A stretch of 64,000 nt of DNA, from the NCBI RefSeq assembly GCF_013315265.1, contig NZ_JABUFE010000007.1:62001-126000 (forward strand). The letters run 5' to 3'. A program made the translations under genes and the position numbers. Position 1 is the stretch's first letter. Every line of letters starts with the position of its first letter. The stretch comes from Parasulfitobacter algicola. GTDB lineage: Bacteria; Pseudomonadota; Alphaproteobacteria; Rhodobacterales; Rhodobacteraceae. The notes beneath the pieces were generated by a model that worked only from the letters and a program-made list of their open reading frames with translations, was not told the origin of the DNA and ran no database searches. Of the stretch, positions 53,008 to 62,694 are shown in pieces.

Positions 53008-54299
53008 CAGTCAGCAAACGGGTCCGTTACAAGAATAGTGTCATCGCGTTCGGGTGATGTGGAAACTAGTGCGACCGGGCACTGGATCAACTCTTCGATG
53101 CGGCGGACGTATTTGATGGCTTGCGCGGGCAATTCGGCCCAACTGCGCGCACCTGCAGTGGATTCCGACCAGCCCTCAATCGTCTCATAGATCGGGGTCA
53201 CCCGCGCCTGCTGATCGGCAGCGGTGGGCAGATAATCCAATGTTTTGCCGTCCAGATCATAGCCCACGCAGATCTTCAGTTCTTCCAAGCCGTCCAGCAC
53301 ATCCATCTTGGTCAGCGCAATGCCGTTCACGCCCGACAGCACACAGGTCTGTCGCACCAGAACGGCATCAAACCAGCCGCACCGTCGCGACCGCCCGGTG
53401 ACAGTGCCCTTTTCGCGGCCCACCGTCGCCAGATGTTCGCCCACCTCATCAAACAACTCGCAGGCAAACGGCCCTTCGCCCACGCGCGTTGTATAGGCCT
53501 TGACGATGCCCAGCACAAAATCCACAGCCCCCGGCCCCATACCAGTGCCCGTGGCGGCCATGCCCGACAGCGTGGTCGATGATGTTACATAAGGATAAGT
53601 CCCGAAATCCACATCCAGCAGTGATCCTTGCGCGCCTTCGAACAAAATCCGCTTTCCGGCGCGACGTTTTTCATTCAGCACTTTCCACACAGGCGCAGCA
53701 TAAGGCAAAATCTTCGGCGCAATCTCTAAAAGCGCGGCTTTCAGCACGGCGCCGTCGACCTCGGGCAATCCCAGCCCCTTGCGCAGCGCATTGTGATGCA
53801 CCAGCAACCGCCCGATACGTGTGTCCAGCGTCGCCTCGTCGGCCAAATCAGCCACACGGATCACCCGTCGGCCCACTTTATCTTCGTAAGCCGGGCCAAT
53901 CCCGCGGCCCGTCGTACCGATCTTGGCTACAGAACTTTGGTTTTCGCGCGCACGATCCAATTCGCCATGCACGGGCAGAATCAGCGGCGTATTTTCAGCA
54001 ATCATCAGATTATGGGTGCCAATCTTGACACCTTGTGCTTCGATCTTGGCAATCTCATCGATCAGCGCCCAAGGGTCCAACACAACGCCGTTACCGATCA
54101 CCCCCAACTTGCCTTCGCGCAGAATACCGGACGGCAACAGGCTTAGTTTATAAACCTCGCCATCAATCACCAGGGTATGCCCGGCATTGTGCCCGCCCTG
54201 AAACCGCGCGATGACATCGGCACGTTCGCTAAGCCAATCAACGATCTTGCCTTTACCTTCGTCACCCCATTGCGCGCCAACGACGACCACATTTGCCAT
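53007..54299 (-). CDS. purA: Adenylosuccinate synthetase
   Basis: A 430-residue GTP-dependent enzyme that joins IMP and aspartate in the first step to [24 protein letters not shown] (P-loop and catalytic Asp) and [13 protein letters not shown] are at the N-terminus; [17 protein letters not shown] and [19 protein letters not shown] lie in the middle; [11 protein letters not shown] and [16 protein letters not shown] are at the end. Length is normal. Confidence 0.97.
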   Translation of the reverse strand: MANVVVVGAQWGDEGKGKIVDWLSERADVIARFQGGHNAGHTLVIDGEVYKLSLLPSGILREGKLGVIGNGVVLDPWALIDEIAKIEAQGVKIGTHNLMIAENTPLILPVHGELDRARENQSSVAKIGTTGRGIGPAYEDKVGRRVIRVADLADEATLDTRIGRLLVHHNALRKGLGLPEVDGAVLKAALLEIAPKILPYAAPVWKVLNEKRRAGKRILFEGAQGSLLDVDFGTYPYVTSSTTLSGMAATGTGMGPGAVDFVLGIVKAYTTRVGEGPFACELFDEVGEHLATVGREKGTVTGRSRRCGWFDAVLVRQTCVLSGVNGIALTKMDVLDGLEELKICVGYDLDGKTLDYLPTAADQQARVTPIYETIEGWSESTAGARSWAELPAQAIKYVRRIEELIQCPVALVSTSPERDDTILVTDPFAD

Positions 54300-54441
54300 G
54301 TTCAGACATCCTTTATTTCAGAACCCGCGCCCATATATAGTGGCATGACGGTGGGTGAAACCGCTAATTCGCATTAATCCGCGCTTGCGACCCGGCGCAT
54401 TGGGGCCTAAATACCCCTGAACTCGACTATATAGGCGTCCC

Positions 54442-54804
54442 ATGGAAAACGTAGTTCTGATTATTCTTCTTATCCTCGCGCTTGCGCTGATTGTTGTGGT
54501 GTTACTGCAGCGATCCGAAGGTGGCGGCCTTGGTATGGGCGGCGGTGGCGGTGGTGGCGTCATGAGCGGCCGTTCAGCAGCGACAGCGCTTGGCAAACTG
54601 ACATGGTTTCTGGGCATTTCCTTTATGGTCGCATCCCTTGCCATGACGATCATTTCTTCAAACAATTCATCTGGTTCGTCGCTCTTTGACGTTCCACCAC
54701 CGGCCAGCGATACACCTGCTGCAGTGCCATCCATTCCGTTGGATGGTCCGATCTTGCCACCGTCTGAAAATGACAACGCACCGATCGTGCCACGTCTGGA
54801 CTAG
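54442..54804 (+). CDS. secG: Preprotein translocase subunit SecG
   Basis: A 120-residue protein with two membrane helices (MENVVLIILLILALALIVVVLLQ and TWFLGISFMVASLAMTIIS). QRSEGGGLGMGGGGGG and GRSAATALGKLTW are SecG signatures. The Pro/Ser-rich C-terminal tail (DVPPPASDTPAAVPSIPLD) is longer than in E. coli but usual in roseobacters. It joins SecYE in the inner membrane. A GC-rich stem-loop, without a T-run, follows at 54817-54840. Confidence 0.93.
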   Translation: MENVVLIILLILALALIVVVLLQRSEGGGLGMGGGGGGGVMSGRSAATALGKLTWFLGISFMVASLAMTIISSNNSSGSSLFDVPPPASDTPAAVPSIPLDGPILPPSENDNAPIVPRLD

Positions 54805-54987
54805 GCGCTAAATTTAGGGGGCAATCTATTTTCTGCCCCCATCATGTTGCGGTCCTGTTGTCATGTGGCCCCGAATCTTCTATAGCTTAAATCCCGTGAT
54901 GCAGCGCATATTTGCCGCATCTCACAAGGTGTTTGGCACAGCTTGCGATACAACCATCGCAAGAAAATCACGGGAGACAGCCAGAAT

Positions 54988-56631
54988 ATGGCGCGATTTA
55001 TTTTTATTACGGGTGGTGTTGTTTCGTCTCTTGGCAAGGGGCTGGCCTCGGCCGCATTGGGCGCGTTGTTACAGGCCCGTGGCTTTACGGTGCGGTTGCG
55101 CAAGCTGGACCCCTATCTGAACGTCGATCCCGGCACGATGTCGCCTTTTGAACATGGCGAAGTGTTCGTAACTGATGATGGCGCCGAAACCGATCTGGAT
55201 CTGGGGCACTATGAACGCTTTACCGGTGTGGCCGCGCGCAAAACTGATTCTGTCTCGTCAGGTCGCATCTATTCCAATGTGCTGGAAAAGGAACGGCGTG
55301 GTGATTACCTGGGTAAAACGATCCAGGTGATCCCCCACGTCACAAATGAGATAAAGGATTTCATCAAAATCGGCGAGGATGAGGTCGACTTTATGCTGTG
55401 CGAAATCGGCGGCACTGTGGGCGATATCGAAGGCCTGCCGTTCTTTGAGGCGATCCGCCAGTTCAGCCAGGACAAACCCCGCGGTCAGTGCATCTTCATG
55501 CACCTCACCCTGTTGCCCTATATCCGTGCCAGTGGCGAATTGAAGACCAAACCGACACAGCACAGCGTCAAGGAACTGCGATCGATTGGTATCGCGCCTG
55601 ACGTTCTGGTCTGCCGGTCCGAAGGTCCGATCCCAGTGAAGGAACGCGAAAAACTGGCGCTGTTTTGCAACGTCCGCCCTGACAGTGTAATCGCCGCACA
55701 GGATCTGAAATCCATTTATGAAGCGCCTCTGGCCTATCATCGCGAAGGGCTGGATCAGGCTGTGTTGGACGCATTCGGCATTAGCCCCGCACCAAAACCT
55801 GATCTGACCCGTTGGGAAGACGTCGCCGACCGCATTTACAACGCCGAGGGTGAAGTGAAAATCGCCATTGTCGGCAAGTATACCCAGCTTGAGGACGCTT
55901 ATAAATCCATTGCCGAGGCCCTGACCCACGGCGGTATGGCCAACCGCGTTAAGGTTAAAATTGAATGGGTCGATGCCGAACTTTTTGATCGCGAAGACGC
56001 CGCCCCCTATCTTGAAGGTTATCACGCGATCCTTGTGCCCGGTGGATTTGGCGAACGCGGGACCGAGGGCAAAATCAAAGCCGCCGAATTCGCCCGCACC
56101 CGCAAGATCCCCTATCTTGGCATCTGTCTGGGCATGCAGATGGCCGTGATCGAAGCCGCGCGCAATCTGGCCGGAATGGAAAACGCAGGGTCCGAGGAAT
56201 TTGATCACGAAGCCGGGAAAAAGCGTTTTACGCCCGTGGTTTACCACCTCAAAGAATGGGTGCAGGGCAACCACAAGGTCGAACGAAAAGCCACCGATGA
56301 CAAAGGTGGCACCATGCGCCTTGGTGCGTATGACGCGACGCTGACCAAAGGGTCGAAAGTGGCACAGGTCTATGACAGCACTGCCATCGAAGAACGCCAC
56401 CGCCACCGCTATGAAGTCGATATCGAATACCGCGATGATCTGGAAAAGCAGGGGCTGATCTTTTCCGGCATGTCCCCCGACGGCCGCCTGCCTGAAATCG
56501 TAGAGGTTAAAGACCACCCCTGGTTCATCGGCGTCCAGTTCCACCCTGAACTGAAATCGAAACCCTTTGATCCGCACCCGCTGTTCGCTGATTTCATCCG
56601 TGCAGCCGTCGAAAACTCACGGTTGGTCTAA
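54988..56631 (+). CDS. pyrG: CTP synthase
   Basis: A 547-residue enzyme that aminates UTP to CTP. The N-terminal synthase domain starts [20 protein letters not shown] with the ATP loop, and contains the CTP-binding segment [14 protein letters not shown]. The glutamine amidotransferase domain has Cys in [12 protein letters not shown] and the His/Glu pair in [14 protein letters not shown]. The ATG at 54988 is chosen because it begins the invariant N-terminus. Length is normal. Confidence 0.97.
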   Translation: MARFIFITGGVVSSLGKGLASAALGALLQARGFTVRLRKLDPYLNVDPGTMSPFEHGEVFVTDDGAETDLDLGHYERFTGVAARKTDSVSSGRIYSNVLEKERRGDYLGKTIQVIPHVTNEIKDFIKIGEDEVDFMLCEIGGTVGDIEGLPFFEAIRQFSQDKPRGQCIFMHLTLLPYIRASGELKTKPTQHSVKELRSIGIAPDVLVCRSEGPIPVKEREKLALFCNVRPDSVIAAQDLKSIYEAPLAYHREGLDQAVLDAFGISPAPKPDLTRWEDVADRIYNAEGEVKIAIVGKYTQLEDAYKSIAEALTHGGMANRVKVKIEWVDAELFDREDAAPYLEGYHAILVPGGFGERGTEGKIKAAEFARTRKIPYLGICLGMQMAVIEAARNLAGMENAGSEEFDHEAGKKRFTPVVYHLKEWVQGNHKVERKATDDKGGTMRLGAYDATLTKGSKVAQVYDSTAIEERHRHRYEVDIEYRDDLEKQGLIFSGMSPDGRLPEIVEVKDHPWFIGVQFHPELKSKPFDPHPLFADFIRAAVENSRLV

Positions 56632-56665
56632 CCCGCCTCAAATCTATACGAAGCTATGCAATGCA

Positions 56666-56686
56666 GTCCCGGACGTGATCCGGGAC
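56666..56686. repeat. REP-like palindrome after pyrG
   Basis: GTCCCGGA and TCCGGGAC form an 8-bp stem around CGTGA. It is nearly the same as the hairpin at 61820-61840 (loop TCAAG). It lies 35 bp after pyrG and 36 bp before the convergent response regulator stop. Confidence 0.65.
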
Positions 56687-56721
56687 CCTTCGTTACCAAG
56701 CAATTAAACCTTAATACAGCA

Positions 56722-57426
56722 TCAAGATACCGCCGTTTCCGGCATATCAGCGTCGCTGAACCGGTATCCGATCCCACGCACGGTCTTGATCCGCTTGCTT
56801 TCGCCTGCGATCTTTTTGCGTAAACGGGCGACATAGACATCCACGATATTGGTATAGGGATCTTCCTGACTGCCCCAGACCGTGTTCAAAATCCGTTCTC
56901 GCGATACCAACTTGTTCACGTTCGACATGAAAAACACCAGCAGTTCGCGTTCCTTGACTGTCAGGTCTACCTCTTGGTCTTCCACGGTCACAACATGCGA
57001 CGCCTTGTCAAAAACGATCAGCCCATGCCGGATCTTGTCATCCGTCACCATCGCGCCAGACTGATTATCCTGACGTCGGGCCAATGCCTCAATCCGGGCG
57101 ACCAGTTCGTTGAAATCAAATGGTTTTGTCAGATAATCATCAGCCCCGGCCCGCAACCCGATCACGCAATCATCAACCGCATCCATCGCCGTCAGCATCA
57201 AGATCGGTGTCTTGATTTTGCGCGCGCGCAGCGTCCTGCACAAATCAACACCTGACATGCCAGGCAACATGACATCAAAGATCAGCACGTCGAATGTATC
57301 GGCTTTCAGCGTATCCAGTGCTGCTTCAGCATCCAACACATGCTGCACGGACCACGCTTCGGCACCAAGACCGCGGCGAATGAAATCACCCACGGCCGCC
57401 TCGTCCTCGACCAAAAGCACATTCAT
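56722..57426 (-). CDS. OmpR-family response regulator
   Basis: A 234-residue regulator. The receiver domain has EDEAAVGDFI, the phosphorylation Asp in FDVLIFDVMLPGMSG and Lys in DDYLTKPFDFNELVARI. The winged-helix domain ends KRIKTVRGIGYRFSD. The start at 57426 gives the usual MNVLLVEDEA. It lies 76 bp downstream of its cognate kinase gene. Confidence 0.92.
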   Translation of the reverse strand: MNVLLVEDEAAVGDFIRRGLGAEAWSVQHVLDAEAALDTLKADTFDVLIFDVMLPGMSGVDLCRTLRARKIKTPILMLTAMDAVDDCVIGLRAGADDYLTKPFDFNELVARIEALARRQDNQSGAMVTDDKIRHGLIVFDKASHVVTVEDQEVDLTVKERELLVFFMSNVNKLVSRERILNTVWGSQEDPYTNIVDVYVARLRKKIAGESKRIKTVRGIGYRFSDADMPETAVS

Positions 57427-57502
57427 AATAAATCCTTCACACAAGTGGTCCCGCCAGATTTGTGAATAGTCTGCCAAAAGACATCGTCTGTCATCCGAAA
57501 AC

Positions 57503-59044
57503 TCATGATACCGCAACCAGATGCGGGCGCGCAGGCAGTATCATACTGGCCACCAGACCGCCGCCTTCGCGGTCTGACAAACGGATCTGGCCACCGTGGG
57601 CTTCAATGATGGATTTGGCCAAAGGCAAGCCCAAACCCATCCCGCCCACATAGGCTTTGCTAGCATTCGATCCCCTGAAATATCTCTCAAACGCCTGTTT
57701 TTTCTCGATCTCTGTCATGCCCGGCCCATCATCTTCAATGGTGATGCAATATCCATCCGGGCTGTCATCCAAGCGGCATATGACCTGATCACCACCATAA
57801 TTCGTTGCGTTTTGCAGCAACACCAAAAGACACTGACGCAACCGTACCGGATCCAAGCTGGTTTCAGCTTTTTGCAATACTGTTTCAAATGTCACATTTG
57901 GGCCAAAGGTCGACAGCGTATCGGCGACAAGATCCAACAGATTAACCTGTTCCCTTTTCAACTTCGGTTGACCGGCCTGGGTCCGGGCAATGAACAAAAG
58001 ATCGTCCACAATCCGGGTCGTATGAACGGCCGCATTTCTGGCCCGCGTCAGTGCATCACGGTATTCATCTTTGGTTTTTTCAGCCCCGCGCAGGGCCACG
58101 TCAGCCTCGCCTTGGATAATGGTCAACGGCGTGCGTAATTCGTGACTAACATCACTTAGCATACTGCGGCGCAAACTATCGGCTTCCTGCGCTTCTTTCA
58201 GCAGCTGTTCCAGCTGCAGCGTACGCTGTTTGACCGCCTTTTCAAGTTGGACATTCTGGTTGGACAGATCACTGGTTGTGCGTTGCACACGTTCTGCCAA
58301 GGTATTGATACCATGAGCAACTTCGGCAATCTCATCCTGTCCTGTGCTTTCAATACGATGGGTATAATCCCCTTCTCCAATTTTGCGGGCACCTGACATC
58401 AAGCGCGCCAGCGGACGCGACAGCGCATTGGACAACAGCACAACAGTTGCGATGGTAATCACTATGGCAATCAGCGCAAAAATACCGGCCAGACTACGAT
58501 AGAAAAAAAGCTGCTGCGCGACCTCGGCGCGGGTTTCAATCAGCTCTTTGGACTCTTCCTCAAGGGCTGCGTCAATCAGCTCTTGAAAATTCATATCAAT
58601 CTCGGCGTCCAGAACTTGGGACAATTGCATCCAGCTTTGCGGCGCATCTGATTCAGACATCTCAGACAGTACAAAAATCAATCGGTTCAGCCTGACCTCG
58701 ATCGTGTTCAACGCTTGCAGCTCTTCAATTTCTTCACTGCCGACCAGGTCAATTTCGGCACCGATGGCCTGACGGATATCGGCAATATCGGTACGAATTT
58801 CCGTAACCTGATGATCAATCAAGTTGGTATCTGTGCCAATCAGCAGGTCATCGCCATATTGCTTGAACAATTCATAGGTATGGGCGTAAAGTGAAAGATA
58901 ATTTTGATACACAGTATGGGCCAGATCTATTCTTTGAATATGCCGATTGGCCTGATTGATCGACCACACTGCCAAAGTGACACTGCACAACAAGGTCAGA
59001 ACCATCAGCGATACCAATATTCGCAGCTTGGTTAAGACATGCAT
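57503..59044 (-). CDS. Sensor histidine kinase with HAMP domain
   Basis: A 513-residue membrane kinase. N-terminal helix (LRILVSLMVLTLLCSVTLAVW), a helical periplasmic sensor (about residues 35-185, four-helix-bundle-like), a second membrane helix (AGIFALIAIVITIATVVLLS), a HAMP domain, then the HisKA box SDVSHELRTPLTIIQGEADV and ATPase G-boxes (DDGPGM, GGMGLGL). The ATG at 59044, after AAGGGGC, gives the natural N-terminus. The signal is unknown. Confidence 0.92.
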   Translation of the reverse strand: MHVLTKLRILVSLMVLTLLCSVTLAVWSINQANRHIQRIDLAHTVYQNYLSLYAHTYELFKQYGDDLLIGTDTNLIDHQVTEIRTDIADIRQAIGAEIDLVGSEEIEELQALNTIEVRLNRLIFVLSEMSESDAPQSWMQLSQVLDAEIDMNFQELIDAALEEESKELIETRAEVAQQLFFYRSLAGIFALIAIVITIATVVLLSNALSRPLARLMSGARKIGEGDYTHRIESTGQDEIAEVAHGINTLAERVQRTTSDLSNQNVQLEKAVKQRTLQLEQLLKEAQEADSLRRSMLSDVSHELRTPLTIIQGEADVALRGAEKTKDEYRDALTRARNAAVHTTRIVDDLLFIARTQAGQPKLKREQVNLLDLVADTLSTFGPNVTFETVLQKAETSLDPVRLRQCLLVLLQNATNYGGDQVICRLDDSPDGYCITIEDDGPGMTEIEKKQAFERYFRGSNASKAYVGGMGLGLPLAKSIIEAHGGQIRLSDREGGGLVASMILPARPHLVAVS

Positions 59045-59277
59045 GTTTGCCCCTTTTCTTACGACATCAAAGTTCCAAGACTTATCATGTCGTGACAATA
59101 AAAAATCACACTTGGTACATCTGAAAGGCCAATACGGAACATTGATCTTACATTCTATAACTTTCATCTAGTTCGAATGCCGATATGCTTCCTTTCACAA
59201 AGATGATCAGTCCCTGTCAGAAAGATGAACAGTTAATGAATAGGCAATTTCACAAGGTTTGACCGCACTTTGCAGCA

Positions 59278-59326
59278 TTTTGTACAAAAATTTAAGTACA
59301 AAACCCCTGTACAAAATATACAAAAC
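59278..59326 (+). repeat. GTACAAAA-type dispersed repeat, copy C
   Basis: It reads TTTTGTACAAAAATTTAAG, then TACAAAACCCCTGTACAAAA, then TATACAAAAC. It lies about 75 bases upstream of the ilv promoter. The non-coding stretch 59045-59457 otherwise holds only that promoter. Confidence 0.9.
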
Positions 59327-59401
59327 CCAACTTTAAATACGAAGTTAACGTAAGATAATTGCCCAAAATCCGCCTGATACGACATTTTATCCAAAAAGCT
59401 G

Positions 59402-59430
59402 TTGACGCCGTTTTCTGTCGAACATAATGT
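59402..59430 (+). promoter_or_regulatory. Sigma-70 promoter of ilv leader/ilvI
   Basis: TTGACG (59402-59407) and TAATGT (59425-59430) with a 17-base spacer, 28 bases upstream of the leader peptide ATG. A good consensus match. Confidence 0.7.
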
Positions 59431-59457
59431 CCTCATGACTAAGGAGAGCTTGAAGAC

Positions 59458-59505
59458 ATGACAAATATTGTCGTACTCGTGGGAAAATGGCGCATGGGCC
59501 GGTAA
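59458..59505 (+). CDS. Branched-chain leader peptide (attenuator)
   Basis: A 15-codon reading frame encodes MTNIVVLVGKWRMGR and stops at TAA. Five consecutive codons are Ile, Val, Val, Leu, Val. AAGGAG lies 11 bases upstream, and a strong terminator hairpin follows at 59531. This is the classical layout of transcription attenuation for ilv operons. Ribosome stalling on the run at low branched-chain aminoacyl-tRNA would allow read-through to ilvI. Confidence 0.8.
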   Translation: MTNIVVLVGKWRMGR

Positions 59506-59530
59506 CGGAAACCTTGATCTTGACCCATGT

Positions 59531-59559
59531 GCCCCCGAAATCTTCGGGGGCTTTTTTTT
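59531..59559 (+). terminator. Attenuator terminator upstream of ilvI
   Basis: GCCCCCGAA and TTCGGGGGC form a 9-bp stem with a 3-base loop, followed by eight Ts. An upstream pair, CATGGG (59493-59498) and CCCATG (59524-59529), may form the alternative structure. Confidence 0.85.
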
Positions 59560-59607
59560 GTCTGAAAGCAATATGTTACAGTAATACGTCACAAACGGAG
59601 AACAGTG

Positions 59608-61359
59608 ATGACACGTCAAATGACCGGAGCGGAAATGGTAGTTCAAGCCCTGAAGGATCAGGGTGTGGACACAGTGTTCGGATATCCCGGCGGCGCTGTC
59701 CTTCCGATTTATGACGCGATTTTCCAGCAAAATGACATTCGTCACATTCTGGTCCGCCACGAACAGGGCGCCACCCATGCCGCCGAAGGGTACGCCAGAT
59801 CCACAGGCAAACCCGGCGTTGTTCTGGTGACATCCGGCCCCGGCGCAACCAATGCTGTGACAGGCCTGACAGATGCCTTGATGGACAGTATTCCGATCGT
59901 CGTTCTGACCGGTCAGGTGCCCACGTTCATGATCGGCTCTGATGCGTTTCAAGAGGCAGATACCGTTGGGATTACAAGACCTTGCACGAAACACAACTGG
60001 CTGGTTAAGGAAACGGACCGCCTGCCCCAAGTCATTCACGAGGCATTTCATGTGGCCACATCTGGTCGCCCCGGTCCCGTGCTGGTCGATATCCCGAAAG
60101 ACGTGCAATTTGCCAATGGTGTCTATACCTCGCCTAAACCTGCCGCCAGCCATTATCAGCCACGGCTAAAGGGCGATATGGCCGAGATCGAAAAGCTAGC
60201 CGATGCCATGATGACCGCCAAGCGCCCTGTTTTCTATACTGGCGGTGGCGTGATCAATTCCGGCCCTGCCGCCACGCAATTGCTGCGTGAACTTGTCGAT
60301 GCAACGGATTTTCCGATTACCTCGACCCTGATGGGTTTGGGATGCTATCCGGCATCGGGTAAAAATTGGTTGGGTATGCTGGGTATGCACGGTTTGTACG
60401 AGGCGAACATGGCCATGCATGACTGCGATCTGATGATTAATATCGGCGCGCGGTTTGATGATCGGATCACCGGACGCATTGATGCGTTTTCACCTAAGTC
60501 CATGAAAGCACACATAGATATCGACGCATCGTCGATCAATAAAGTGATCCGCGTTGATATTCCATTGCTAGGCGATGTGGCCCATGTATTGGAAGATCTG
60601 CTTAAGGTCTGGAAAGCCAAGGGACGCAAGACAAACAAAGAGGCCGTTCAAAAATGGTGGGGTCAGATCAACCAATGGCGCGCTGTAAATTGTTTGAAAT
60701 TCCAGCAAAAAGGCAAGATCATCAAACCGCAGCATGCGCTAACCCGCCTTGAGGCGCTGACCAAAGACAAGGATCGCTATATCTGCACCGAGGTCGGTCA
60801 GCATCAGATGTGGGCCGCGCAGTACCTGGGCTTTGAGGACCCGAACCGCTGGATGACCTCGGGCGGGCTTGGAACAATGGGCTATGGCACGCCGGCCTCA
60901 ATCGGGGTGCAGGTTGCGCACCCGGACGCGCTGGTTATCAATGTCGCGGGCGAAGCCAGCTGGCTGATGAATATGCAGGAAATGGGCACAGCCGTGCAGT
61001 ACCGCCTGCCCGTCAAGCAATTTATCCTGAATAATGAACGGCTTGGCATGGTACGTCAGTGGCAGGAACTGCTGCACGGCGAACGCTATTCGCATTCCTG
61101 GTCCGAAGCCCTGCCCGATTTTGTGAAACTGGCCGAGGCGTTCGGGGCCAAAGGCATACGCTGCGATAACGCCGATGATCTGGACGAAGCGATCAAGGAA
61201 ATGCTGGCCTATGACGGCCCGGTGATTTTCGATTGTCTGGTGGAAAAGCACGAAAACTGCTTTCCCATGATCCCGTCGGGCAAAGCGCATAACGAAATGT
61301 TATTGGGCGAGGCCGACACCCAAGGCGTGATCGACGCTAAGGGGTCAGTCTTGGTGTGA
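59608..61359 (+). CDS. ilvI: Acetolactate synthase large subunit
   Basis: A 583-residue thiamine diphosphate enzyme for the first common step of valine/leucine and isoleucine synthesis. The catalytic Glu is in VLVRHEQGATHAAEGYARST; SGPGATNAVTGLTDALMDSIP and the ThDP/Mg motif (GEASWLMNMQEMGTA, with NNERLGMVRQW) are present. I chose the ATG at 59608, seven bases after GGAGAA; a GTG precedes it. It is separated from ilvH by two unrelated genes. Confidence 0.96.
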   Translation: MTRQMTGAEMVVQALKDQGVDTVFGYPGGAVLPIYDAIFQQNDIRHILVRHEQGATHAAEGYARSTGKPGVVLVTSGPGATNAVTGLTDALMDSIPIVVLTGQVPTFMIGSDAFQEADTVGITRPCTKHNWLVKETDRLPQVIHEAFHVATSGRPGPVLVDIPKDVQFANGVYTSPKPAASHYQPRLKGDMAEIEKLADAMMTAKRPVFYTGGGVINSGPAATQLLRELVDATDFPITSTLMGLGCYPASGKNWLGMLGMHGLYEANMAMHDCDLMINIGARFDDRITGRIDAFSPKSMKAHIDIDASSINKVIRVDIPLLGDVAHVLEDLLKVWKAKGRKTNKEAVQKWWGQINQWRAVNCLKFQQKGKIIKPQHALTRLEALTKDKDRYICTEVGQHQMWAAQYLGFEDPNRWMTSGGLGTMGYGTPASIGVQVAHPDALVINVAGEASWLMNMQEMGTAVQYRLPVKQFILNNERLGMVRQWQELLHGERYSHSWSEALPDFVKLAEAFGAKGIRCDNADDLDEAIKEMLAYDGPVIFDCLVEKHENCFPMIPSGKAHNEMLLGEADTQGVIDAKGSVLV

Positions 61360-61784
61360 TGACTAGGACCCACCTACTTTTTAAAACAAACAAGTTTTCC
61401 CCTACACCGGGAGAGCTTGATCCTGAACACGACGACCATATTAATGATGGTATATTCGCAAAGGAACTCGCGACGTTTCTATGTTCAAGACTTCCAGAGC
61501 ATGGGTACCCAATTTCAGATGATATTATTGAAGATTGGGGACATTGGATCGAAATAGATCATGATGAAGATTTTATTATTTCGGTCTGTTGTTCTAATAA
61601 TTCTGCAATTGAAGATGATGGTATAGCCGAACATCGCGTATTTGCTGTTGCAACGAAGCCATTTTTTAAAAGTCTCTTCAAAAAAATTTCTACGGGTAAT
61701 TCAGAAGAAAAACTTACGAAAGCTTTGAAGAAAATTTTGGAAAGCACTCCTGAAATCCAAAGTATCGAAGTCGAATATGAATAA
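61359..61784 (+). CDS. AT-rich hypothetical protein
   Basis: A 141-residue acidic protein whose ATG shares a base with the ilvI stop. It includes HGYPISDDIIEDWGHWIEIDHDEDFIISVCCSN and a Lys-rich segment KSLFKKISTGNSEEKLTKALKK. It is clearly AT-richer than ilvI. I recognise no family, though the fold could resemble small immunity-type proteins. A strong hairpin lies just after it. Confidence 0.65.
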   Translation: MTRTHLLFKTNKFSPTPGELDPEHDDHINDGIFAKELATFLCSRLPEHGYPISDDIIEDWGHWIEIDHDEDFIISVCCSNNSAIEDDGIAEHRVFAVATKPFFKSLFKKISTGNSEEKLTKALKKILESTPEIQSIEVEYE

Positions 61785-61816
61785 ACTTAAGATACGCGAA
61801 ATTCAGATGAGATAGA

Positions 61817-61843
61817 GAAGTCCCGGATCAAGTCCGGGACTTC
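61817..61843. terminator. Bidirectional hairpin/REP-like palindrome
   Basis: GAAGTCCCGGA and TCCGGGACTTC form a perfect 11-bp stem around TCAAG, followed by TTGTTT on the plus strand. It lies between the convergent AT-rich gene and yceI. Confidence 0.7.
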
Positions 61844-61856
61844 TTGTTTGGGCTGA

Positions 61857-62474
61857 TCAAGAGGATTGCTGCAGAAACTCAACCTCAATCAGCAGTTCGA
61901 CCTCGGACCCGATGGCGGGGGTGCCGGTGGCGAAGCCGAACTCGGTCCGGTCAATCATGCCTGTGGCGGAAAACCCAACGGCCGCCACGCCTTCGCGCAT
62001 CGGATGTTCTGGCAGTTGCGCGTTCATCGTCACATCCAGCGTCACAGGCCGTGTTTCACCCATCAGGGTCAGATCGCCGGTCATCGTTCCAGTTCCGTCG
62101 TCATTCATCGTCAGTTCGGTTGACGTGAACATAATTTCGGGATGTTCGCCGGTGTTGAACCATTCAGGCGCGGTGCTGAGTTTGGCGTCAAAATTCACCT
62201 CTTCCGGGTTGGGAAAACCTGTTGAGATCGACGTTGGGTCAATCATGATAGACACTGAGCTTGCCGTTGGATTTTCTGCATCCAATTCCAATGTGCCGGA
62301 AATTTTATTAAAGCGGCCTGTATAATTTGACAGTCCAAAGTGGCTGACCTTCCAATGCACGCTAGCGTGGTTTGAATCCAGATCATACGTACCTGACGGG
62401 ATGACCAATTCTGTGGCGAAAGCCGCTGAAGACAAGGCAAAACTGGTAAGACACGCCGTGATTAATCTATGCAT
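61857..62474 (-). CDS. YceI family periplasmic protein
   Basis: A 205-residue secreted lipocalin-like protein with signal MHRLITACLTSFALSSAAFA. Conserved stretches are YDLDSNHASVHWKVSHFGLSNYTGRF, IMIDPTSISTG and GDLTLMGETRPVTLDV, and GFSATGMIDRTEFGFATG at the C-terminus. YceI proteins bind isoprenoid-type lipids. It sits on the opposite strand between ilvI and ilvH. Confidence 0.92.
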   Translation of the reverse strand: MHRLITACLTSFALSSAAFATELVIPSGTYDLDSNHASVHWKVSHFGLSNYTGRFNKISGTLELDAENPTASSVSIMIDPTSISTGFPNPEEVNFDAKLSTAPEWFNTGEHPEIMFTSTELTMNDDGTGTMTGDLTLMGETRPVTLDVTMNAQLPEHPMREGVAAVGFSATGMIDRTEFGFATGTPAIGSEVELLIEVEFLQQSS

Positions 62475-62694
62475 TTTGGAACTCCTCCATGACAAAGTTC
62501 GTCACATCGTGGGTATTTCAGCGACGAACAACCTGATCGCCACTTAGGTTGCATTTGATCTGCTACAAGTTCACAATTTCGTATACGCGCCGCTTCGCCA
62601 TTTTGGTTGTATTTTGCGAATAAACTGCTGAAAATTCTCGCATTTCCGGTAAAATCCGGCTAACAACAAAAGCCAGCACAATATTGGAAACACG

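Noticed and set aside
53007-54299. purA as part of the idr island
   Set aside because: It is a housekeeping gene of ordinary composition on the far side of the regulator.
55258-56577. 439-codon open frame on the minus strand
   Set aside because: It is the antisense shadow of pyrG, with composition of a mirrored frame and no family motif.
59233-60153. 306-codon minus-strand frame
   Set aside because: It runs through the ilv leader, the attenuator and the ilvI 5' end, all well supported on the other strand.
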